Assembly (NCBI GenBank): GCA_028691595.1
Contig: JAQUZA010000009.1
Coordinates: 1-22,405, forward strand
DNA: 22,405 nt
Direction: 5' to 3'
Source: Candidatus Rifleibacteriota bacterium
Lineage (GTDB): Bacteria; Muiribacteriota; Ozemobacteria; Ozemobacterales; Ozemobacteraceae
The notes beneath the pieces were generated by a model that saw nothing but the letters and a program-made list of their open reading frames with translations, made no database searches and was not told the origin of the DNA. Shown here piece by piece: positions 17,169 to 22,405 of this stretch (position 1 is its first letter; every line of letters begins with the position of its first letter). The position numbers and the translations under genes are program-made.

Positions 17169-18548
17169 AGGCTGATAAAAGAAATCGATACGCATATGCC
17201 GGTAATACTCGCTCGGTTTGAGGGTCACCTGAACTTCGGGCTGTTCGCGAACGATGGTCGAACGCTGATAGTTGGCGAGATTATCGCGGGCAATTCTCTG
17301 ACCGAAGCGAGCGCTGACATATTTGTTCAGTTCATAAAAAAGCCGCGCAAAATAGGCGCGTTCATCACGGGGCGATTGCCCCAGAGGGCTGAGAAACATG
17401 GTATCTGCCTGTTCTAGTCCAGCTTCAGCTCTGAAATTCTCGCGTTCATAGGCAGATTTAACCCTGAAGGCATTGCCTTTCTGTTCACCGGCGTTGTCAC
17501 GCTTGTCGAAATCAGAGTCACTCTGTGCCACCTCAGCATCGAGATATATGTTCTCTGTGGGCTTCATGCGAACATCAAACGAATACACCCTGTTTGCGAG
17601 AGAAGGCAAATCCTGGCTTGAAGCCGGGTTATCCCGTTCATCTTCAGTGCCAACAAGATTAAAGCCAAACTTAAGTGCTTCATCGCGAGCATGTTCGAGC
17701 CTGAAACCGCCGACATAACGGGGGTTTTTGAGGTCATCTTTTTCAAGGGCATAGTAGCCGGCAAAACCGCTGACGCTGGTATAGTCGAACTGCTGCAGAC
17801 CGTAAGCTCCAAGCATGCTCTGAGTCATTGTATACTCAGACATTTCAGGAAAAGCGTGCCCGATTACCAGACGCGAACGGTCGGTGCGCGAATCAAGAGT
17901 CATCTGATTCAGCGTAAAACCATCGCGGTAGGGTCGGCGATCATTAGTATAGGTGGCATCGACGTTTAGAGAGAGCGAATCACCATTCTGCCGTGTCGAG
18001 AATAGTTCGTAACGGTAGTTTGTTTCATAAAACTGGCCTTCATCACGTGACGACAGGTTTTTGTCGCCATCTACCCAGGTTGAGTAAAAGCCGGTGTCAG
18101 TATAAAGATTTGAGCTGAACAGACGGTTCTCTTCCCATTCGTTGATATCGTAATGGCCGGCCGGTCGCCGGTCGAGAACTGGAATACTCATAGCCGGGGC
18201 AGGCGGTCGAACTTCAGAGGCCGGCACGAAGTATTCCCGATGTGAGTCACCCAGTGCTGCAAACCTGGGGTCGAGGGCGGTCTGGACTTCATAACCAGCT
18301 ACTGACGAAGATTGAGAGTTTACGACGATGCCACGTGGCCGGTCGACTACCGGTGCCTTTAGTTCTGGAATGGCGAGCGGATTAAAAAACTCGCGATCAT
18401 AACTGTTTGCCGGAAAAACAACCCCGGGTTGTTTTGCATCTGCCTGTATTTCATTCAATTCTGTTTCATGGCGTGCAGTAAAACCGTTGCCAATAAAAAA
18501 CAAAAAAAGCGCCAGAACAGGAAGTATGCTTCTGGCGTTTTTTTTCAT
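17166..18548 (-). CDS. Outer-membrane beta-barrel protein, N-terminal part (interrupted)
   Basis: 460 residues. The signal peptide MKKNARSILPVLALFLFFIG ends near FTA-RHE. About 120 Pro- and charge-rich residues follow, then a region of alternating strands rich in Tyr, Arg, Asp and Phe: NYRYELFSTRQNGDSLSLNV, GFAGYYALEKDD, YVGGFRLEHARDEALKFGFN, YSFDVRMKPTENIYLDAEVA. These are typical of a large outer-membrane beta-barrel and resemble no enzyme that I recognise. The chain stops at ...MRIDFFYQP in mid-barrel and without a C-terminal Phe signal; the missing strands continue in frame after the TAG. No good ribosome site precedes the ATG. It follows the LysM/M23 gene by 58 bp and leads a coupled unit with the FecR-like and FN3 genes. 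The intact 632-residue product could be a porin, transporter or surface-assembly barrel. Confidence 0.75.
   Translation of the reverse strand: MKKNARSILPVLALFLFFIGNGFTARHETELNEIQADAKQPGVVFPANSYDREFFNPLAIPELKAPVVDRPRGIVVNSQSSSVAGYEVQTALDPRFAALGDSHREYFVPASEVRPPAPAMSIPVLDRRPAGHYDINEWEENRLFSSNLYTDTGFYSTWVDGDKNLSSRDEGQFYETNYRYELFSTRQNGDSLSLNVDATYTNDRRPYRDGFTLNQMTLDSRTDRSRLVIGHAFPEMSEYTMTQSMLGAYGLQQFDYTSVSGFAGYYALEKDDLKNPRYVGGFRLEHARDEALKFGFNLVGTEDERDNPASSQDLPSLANRVYSFDVRMKPTENIYLDAEVAQSDSDFDKRDNAGEQKGNAFRVKSAYERENFRAEAGLEQADTMFLSPLGQSPRDERAYFARLFYELNKYVSARFGQRIARDNLANYQRSTIVREQPEVQVTLKPSEYYRHMRIDFFYQP
18501..18545. terminator. Terminator-like hairpin inside the first codons of the beta-barrel gene
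   Basis: CGCCAGAA (18510-18517) and TTCTGGCG (18530-18537) pair perfectly around a 12-base loop. On the minus strand the stem is followed by CTTTTTTTG, and on the plus strand by eight T's (18538-18545). Either orientation therefore has the form of an intrinsic terminator. The minus-strand version lies in codons about 3-16 of the barrel gene, within the signal peptide. It may end LysM/M23 transcripts or attenuate the barrel operon when translation is slow. Confidence 0.6.
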
Positions 18549-18606
18549 TTTGGCTTGGTATCCATTCAGGACAGGCTGGAAAAATTAACAGACAACGGTC
18601 TGCAAT

Positions 18607-20397
18607 TTATCTGAGGAATGTGAGCGGATTCTGGGTCTTGCCATTTTTTCTCAATTCAAAGTGCAGGTGATTACCGGTGGCAACTCCTGTGGCTCCAACG
18701 CGGGCAATAACCTGACCGGCCTTGACTGACTGGCCCTTCTTAACCAGGATAGAGCTGCAGTGTGCGTAGCGGGTTGAATAACCACCAGCGTGGCTGAGGA
18801 TTACCAGATTGCCATAGCCTGGTCTGCGACCGGCATAAATAACTTTGCCAGAGGCAGAAGAAGCAATCGGTGAGCCTTTTGGTGCGGCGATATCGATACC
18901 GGCATGAAACAGGCGTTTGCGATAAACGGGGTGGTTTCTCCAGCCGTATTTGTCTGAGAGACGACCTCTAACCGGCATTTTCCAGCTGGCGCGGGTAATT
19001 GCTGATCGACCCTGCACAACTTTATAGTCTTTTACTTCATTGCCTGAAGATTTATCTGAACCTTTTGCAGTCGGAACCTTGATGGTCTGACCAGCCATGA
19101 GAACCGTGTTCTTGAGTTCATTGGCAGCTACAATCGAACTGATGGTGGTGCGATATTTTCTGGCAATCAGCGAAAGGGATTCGCCACTTTTAACTTTGTG
19201 ATTAACATTGCTGGTTTCAGCAGTCTTGACCGGTGCGGTTTCGGTGGCTTTAACCACACGAAAAAGCTTTTTATCGGGGTTAACTTTGAGTTCCTGGCCA
19301 ACTTTCAAAAAGGTGCCCTTGATATTGTTGTCGGACTGGAGCTGTGCCACAGTGGTATTGAAGCGCATGGCAATCTTGAGCAGGCTGTCGCCTTTATTCA
19401 CGGTGTCAGACACTTCACGGTTTTCTTCGGCTTTTTCAACAGCGGGAGAAGCAATGGGAGCAACAACGGGCACGATCTTCTGTGGCACAGGCAAAGCGGT
19501 AATCTTGCTGGCTGCAAGTCTGGCAACCGGTTGAGCGGCTGCGGGACTTTTTGCGACCACCGGGGGTTGAGCGAGAAGTTCTTTTTCGATAAATTCAATT
19601 TTAGGCTTAACAGCAGGTGCGACAGCGGCCTGAACCTTTTCGATCTTGACCATTTCGAGTTTCTGTTCACCGACCATGTTCACTTTGTTGTCGCGCACCA
19701 GCTCAAGCTTTTTGGTGATTTCGATGGCGCTGGCTGCTGGTCTGACGATAGCAACATCGGCCTTGTTGTCTACCACAGGAATTTTAATGCGCTGATCTGC
19801 TACGAGCATATGTGACTTCAGATTATTTGATTCAACAATATCTTTAAGCTGAATTCTGAAGCGGCTGGCGATTTTGGTGAGCGAATCGCCTTTTCTGACA
19901 GTGTAAAACAGATCACTGGTAGGCATCGGCACTTTAATGGTCTGGCCGGCCATGATGCTGTGACGGTCATCGATTTTATTGTAACGTTTGATGGCTTCAG
20001 TTTCCGAGCCAAACAGCATGGCAATATTCGAAAGCGAATCGCCCGGCTGCACAGAATATTCAACGAATTTCTTGTAGTTATCATTGCGGCCAGCGGCAGC
20101 TATAAATTCAGCGGAAATGGTTTTAACCGGGGCCGCAGGAGCAACGGCAGGCTTTTCAGCAGTGACGGCGGGTGTGGAACTCCTGCTGCTGAATTTGACC
20201 GGCAGAACGGCACAGCTGGCATCGGCCATGCGAAAGTTCTGAATGAACGGATTATTCTGAAACGGGCTTTCAATGGTAAAAGCTGTTTCACTTTCGCGAT
20301 TGATGAACCTGTCGATTGCTATCGCCGAAGTTTCGAGAGCCACAATCGCCAGCAGTATCAAGACTGAGTAATGTCTAGCTCTAAGATTATTCCACAC
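18607..20397 (-). CDS. LysM-repeat M23 metallopeptidase (NlpD/murein endopeptidase type)
   Basis: 596 residues, starting at GTG (20397) with AAGGAG six bases upstream. Hydrophobic residues 10-28 form an uncleaved anchor or signal, so the protein acts in the periplasm. Four LysM peptidoglycan-binding repeats lie at about 113-157, 164-208, 331-373 and 399-442. Between the second pair is an Ala/Pro/Lys/Val-rich linker (about 215-328). The C-terminal M23 domain (about 470-596) has the zinc motif H498-A-G-I-D502, Y-A-H546 and H577-L-H579-F-E. All catalytic positions are present, so unlike E. coli NlpD or EnvC this should be a working endopeptidase that cuts peptide crosslinks. It ends in TAA at 18607. 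A divergent gap of 219 bp separates it from the DUF3465-like gene and holds a TATAAA-like sequence on its own strand. Confidence 0.92.
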   Translation of the reverse strand: MWNNLRARHYSVLILLAIVALETSAIAIDRFINRESETAFTIESPFQNNPFIQNFRMADASCAVLPVKFSSRSSTPAVTAEKPAVAPAAPVKTISAEFIAAAGRNDNYKKFVEYSVQPGDSLSNIAMLFGSETEAIKRYNKIDDRHSIMAGQTIKVPMPTSDLFYTVRKGDSLTKIASRFRIQLKDIVESNNLKSHMLVADQRIKIPVVDNKADVAIVRPAASAIEITKKLELVRDNKVNMVGEQKLEMVKIEKVQAAVAPAVKPKIEFIEKELLAQPPVVAKSPAAAQPVARLAASKITALPVPQKIVPVVAPIASPAVEKAEENREVSDTVNKGDSLLKIAMRFNTTVAQLQSDNNIKGTFLKVGQELKVNPDKKLFRVVKATETAPVKTAETSNVNHKVKSGESLSLIARKYRTTISSIVAANELKNTVLMAGQTIKVPTAKGSDKSSGNEVKDYKVVQGRSAITRASWKMPVRGRLSDKYGWRNHPVYRKRLFHAGIDIAAPKGSPIASSASGKVIYAGRRPGYGNLVILSHAGGYSTRYAHCSSILVKKGQSVKAGQVIARVGATGVATGNHLHFELRKNGKTQNPLTFLR

Positions 20398-20577
20398 GTC
20401 GCGCTCCTTGCAGTTTCCTTATTCAGAAACCTTCATATTTAATCTTGGAACTCTTCCATGAATTCCTTTATAAGATTCCGTAGTAAGTCCATCGACAATC
20501 GCTTACTGGTTTCTTAGCTTTTTGGAAAAATTGTAAAAAAAAAGTTGAGCGCGTAGACTCTGACCTGCGGTTTGTGC

Positions 20578-20612
20578 TATGGTGCAAAAATCAAACCGAA
20601 CACGGAGAAGGA
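20578..20612 (+). promoter_or_regulatory. Possible extended -10 and ribosome site for the DUF3465-like gene
   Basis: TATGGT (20578-20583) is preceded by TGC, again an extended -10 form. Transcription would begin near 20590. GGAG and AAGGA (20604-20612) stand just before the GTG at 20617. If this promoter is real, the ATG at 20572 cannot be the start. Confidence 0.4.
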
Positions 20613-20616
20613 ATCT

Positions 20617-21072
20617 GTGAGCAAAAGACCACCTGAACTCACCTGGCAGGACAAAGCCATACTTGTCGCCATACCAATTGTCGTTTTTACTATTTTTATC
20701 CTCGCTAATTATTTCAGCCAGGATCTGACAGTAGCCGATGCCTTCGAGCAGCAGCTTCCTGAAACTGAAGTGCGTGATGGCGGCAACATCGTTTCGCTCT
20801 ACCCGCAAACTGCAACCGACACCCTCAGCTGTCGTCTGAAAAGTCGCGACAACCGCGCTGAATATGACTTCAACTATAAAATTACCGGTTCAGAGACCTT
20901 CAGATTCGAAATAGGCAGACTGGTGCAATTTTACGGCAAATACAAATACGATCCCAGGGGTGGAACTGTTACCACCCCCTATAAGGGCAAAAGTGGCCGG
21001 CTCAATGGCTGGGCAATTTACGAAAACCACCGCTATTCACCGAGAGATGAAGGCAGCGATAGCCCGCTTTAA
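20617..21072 (+). CDS. Membrane-anchored DUF3465-like protein
   Basis: 151 residues from the GTG at 20617. I chose it over the ATG at 20572 because a clear ribosome site (20604-20612) precedes the GTG and a candidate promoter overlaps the ATG. A short charged N-terminus is followed by one transmembrane helix (AILVAIPIVVFTIFILANYF), so the rest should face the periplasm. The C-terminal about 80 residues match the DUF3465 pattern: ITGSETFRFEIGRLVQFYGKY, KYDPRGGTVTTPYKGKSGR, then LNGWAIYENHRYSPR. In typical family members the same block reads like a small OB-type beta barrel (GDxVxFxGEYEWNxxGGxIHWTHHDPxxxHxxGW); the His-rich part is replaced here by TTPYKGKSG. Function unknown. It is transcribed alone and ends at the terminator at 21101-21132. 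Confidence 0.75.
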   Translation: MSKRPPELTWQDKAILVAIPIVVFTIFILANYFSQDLTVADAFEQQLPETEVRDGGNIVSLYPQTATDTLSCRLKSRDNRAEYDFNYKITGSETFRFEIGRLVQFYGKYKYDPRGGTVTTPYKGKSGRLNGWAIYENHRYSPRDEGSDSPL

Positions 21073-21100
21073 GCTCCTCTGAAAATTATTGAATCTTACG

Positions 21101-21132
21101 CCTGCCAGCATTTAGATGCCTGGCAGGTTTTT
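21101..21132 (+). terminator. Intrinsic terminator after the DUF3465-like gene
   Basis: CCTGCCAG (21101-21108) pairs with CTGGCAGG (21120-21127), with further pairing near the loop, and TTTTT follows (21128-21132). It lies 29 bp after the stop at 21072. The reverse orientation lacks a T-run, so it mainly serves the plus strand but sits between the convergent genes. Confidence 0.8.
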
Positions 21133-21140
21133 GTTAGTAT

Positions 21141-21548
21141 CTAAGGCCCGGCGACAATATCGAGAGCTACCTGTGCCAGCCCGGCGGTTTTCATGCCAAG
21201 CTCGTCAGCGGCTCTTTCTGACAGATCGATTATGCGGTTTTCCGGGTCGGTAAAAGGCCCGCGATCGTTGATGCGAACTGTAACCCTTCGACCGTTTCCA
21301 AGGTTGTTAACTTCAACCCAGGTATTGAAGGCAAGTTCGCGATGCGCTGCCGTAAGAGCGTTTTTATCGAATGGTTCGCCCGATGCAGTAGGCCGACCTT
21401 GATATTCAGCCCCATACCATGAGGCGGTACCGGTCTGGTAATACCCTGCAGTCGGCTGAACCGGATTATCCTGACCACCTGTCTGACACCCGGTGAGCAT
21501 GAGCGCGACTCCAATGAGAGCCGCAATTTTAAATGGTTTATTTGTCAT
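21141..21548 (-). CDS. rlpA: RlpA-family septal-ring lytic transglycosylase lipoprotein
   Basis: 135 residues from the ATG at 21548; a TTG start at 21572 would add eight residues that fit a signal peptide poorly. The lipobox L-M-L-T-G-Cys21 makes it a lipoprotein, probably outer-membrane. The double-psi beta-barrel domain spans about 36-134: GTASWYGAEYQGRPTASGEP, TAAHREL with His69, and VRINDRGPF with Asp95. His69 and Asp95 correspond to the residues needed for cleavage of naked glycans in Pseudomonas RlpA. The usual C-terminal SPOR domain, which targets the enzyme to the septum, is absent, so localisation must work otherwise. It ends in TAG, convergent with the DUF3465-like gene and divergent from the beta-propeller gene. 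Confidence 0.9.
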   Translation of the reverse strand: MTNKPFKIAALIGVALMLTGCQTGGQDNPVQPTAGYYQTGTASWYGAEYQGRPTASGEPFDKNALTAAHRELAFNTWVEVNNLGNGRRVTVRINDRGPFTDPENRIIDLSERAADELGMKTAGLAQVALDIVAGP

Positions 21549-21574
21549 AATGGCAGAAGTTTCGGCAGACAACT

Positions 21575-21599
21575 ACAAATTTTGAATGATAAAATTTGT
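21575..21599. promoter_or_regulatory. Palindromic element between rlpA and the beta-propeller gene
   Basis: ACAAATTTT (21575-21583) and AAAATTTGT (21591-21599) form a perfect 9-bp inverted repeat with a 7-bp spacer in a 111-bp divergent intergenic region. On the minus strand TATCAT and TTGCAC elements lie in or beside it. The size and symmetry fit a dimeric repressor operator overlapping the rlpA promoter; AT-rich chance is the alternative. Confidence 0.4.
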
Positions 21600-21659
21600 T
21601 GTGCAAAATCCCTTATGTGATATCTTCTTTGTTAGTACCCGCCAGAGAGGAAAGGCTGC

Positions 21660-22405
21660 ATGACTGAGGACAAAACCAGAGTCAGCTTTCAGAAGGCCTG
21701 GCACATACAGGTGCCAGGCATAAGACTGCTAGACTTTGCAAGCGATCACCACAACTTTGTGGTCTGCGACAATGATTCGGTCATCAGGCTGTTCAACAAT
21801 CAAGGCCAGGAACTCTGGCACCGCAATACCGGGTATGAGCTTGTTTCAGTATCTCTTGCCGACACGCTTGAAGTGCTGGCGATCGACAGCGAAAAGCACT
21901 CGATGCTCTTCGGTTCTGAAGGGGCAACCCTCTGGCGCAAACGCCCGTTTCCGGCAGTTCATGGGCGGATAAGCGCTTCAGGTGACTCTTTTGCTTTTGT
22001 AACCAGTGACCCGGCAATCATAGGTGCTGACCGCAGTCTGCGTGTTAAGTGGGCCTACCGCAATCTTATGCGGCGCCCGGCCGACATTGCCATCTCAACT
22101 CTTGGGCAGACAACGGCTTTTCCCTGCTTCGACGACCGGGGCGAAGGTCTGTCTGCCGTCAACCACAACGGTAAACCCTATGATGCCTTTATGGGAATCG
22201 GTACCATAACTGATCTTGAGCTCAGCGAGGATGGCCAGATCGTTCTGGCTGCCGCCGAAAATGGCAAAACATTCTGTCTGAACCTCACCAAAGGCTTCGG
22301 TCTCTGGAAAGGTGATCTCGGGCACAAAACCAGCGGTGTTTCTTATGCCTCAAAAACAGGCGAATCATTAATTTTTTCGAATTCCGGGCAGATTATTAAA
22401 CTCGA
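21660..22405 (+). CDS. Cytoplasmic beta-propeller-like protein, 5' part (runs off the window)
   Basis: 248 codons are present, open to the window end with no stop. ATG at 21660 with GAGAGGAAAGG just upstream. There is no signal peptide or membrane helix, so the protein appears cytoplasmic. It is a chain of short beta blades with recurring pattern: SVIRLFNNQGQELWHRNTGYE, SMLFGSEGATLWRKRPFPAV, IIGADRSLRVKWAYRN, NGKTFCLNLTKGFGLWKGDL. Each has a strand, a G/D turn and a Trp-containing strand, as in PQQ-like or WD40-like propellers. Such proteins mostly act as interaction platforms; no catalytic residue set is visible. It is divergent from rlpA, with a shared 111-bp gap containing a perfect dyad. 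The fold assignment rests on repeat pattern only, and the missing C-terminus could hold another domain. Confidence 0.7.
   Translation, partial: MTEDKTRVSFQKAWHIQVPGIRLLDFASDHHNFVVCDNDSVIRLFNNQGQELWHRNTGYELVSVSLADTLEVLAIDSEKHSMLFGSEGATLWRKRPFPAVHGRISASGDSFAFVTSDPAIIGADRSLRVKWAYRNLMRRPADIAISTLGQTTAFPCFDDRGEGLSAVNHNGKPYDAFMGIGTITDLELSEDGQIVLAAAENGKTFCLNLTKGFGLWKGDLGHKTSGVSYASKTGESLIFSNSGQIIKL

Noticed and set aside
19198..19815. 205-codon open frame on the plus strand
   Set aside because: Antisense to the LysM/M23 gene; its Phe/Gly/Asn/His-rich composition is the shadow of the Ala/Pro/Lys/Val-rich linker codons.
20572..20616. ATG start for the DUF3465-like protein at 20572
   Set aside because: No ribosome site precedes it and a candidate -10 box overlaps it; GTG at 20617 follows GGAGAAGGA.
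1..22405. tRNA, rRNA, CRISPR array, insertion sequence or prophage
   Set aside because: No cloverleaf, spaced repeat array, transposase, integrase or phage structural gene could be recognised on either strand.

Overview
The window looks like a chromosomal segment from an uncultured diderm (Gram-negative-type) bacterium. Three proteins carry lipoboxes (HEAT-like protein, FN3 protein, RlpA). One gene encodes an outer-membrane beta-barrel ending in Phe, and several genes make or remodel peptidoglycan. I cannot assign a phylum from sequence alone. TAG, TGA and TAA all serve as stops at clear gene ends, so the code looks standard. I see no tRNA, rRNA, CRISPR array, insertion sequence, integrase or phage structural gene.

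Layout. (1) 105-8188, minus strand: a bacterial alpha-2-macroglobulin with an intact CVEQ thioester motif, followed by penicillin-binding protein 1C. This is the classic envelope defence and repair pair; a perfect 14-bp hairpin lies between the two genes. (2) 8331-11795, plus strand: a compact three-gene unit of an exported alkaline-phosphatase-fold protein that has lost its catalytic motifs, a 623-residue protein joining a primase-like but catalytically degenerate N-terminus to a RecA/KaiC/DnaB-type ATPase, and an acylphosphatase. This is the least explained part of the window. (3) 11814-14228, minus strand: a small HEAT-like lipoprotein, a solitary B3/B4-domain protein and a MurC-like Mur ligase with an altered P-loop. 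(4) 14378-20397, minus strand: a LysM/M23 murein hydrolase, then a tightly coupled envelope unit of an outer-membrane beta-barrel interrupted by one in-frame TAG, a FecR-like/NTF2-like/carboxypeptidase-regulatory protein, and an FN3-like lipoprotein. The last two junctions are TGATG stop-start overlaps. (5) 20617-22405: a membrane-anchored DUF3465-like gene on plus, rlpA on minus, and the start of a cytoplasmic beta-propeller gene on plus that leaves the window.

Theme. Most genes with a known role act on the cell wall or envelope: PBP1C, macroglobulin, Mur ligase, LysM/M23 hydrolase, RlpA, beta-barrel and lipoproteins. The observations most worth following are the in-frame amber codon in the barrel gene, a terminator-like hairpin built into that gene's signal-peptide codons, and the adjacent pair of apparent pseudoenzymes at 8331-11494.
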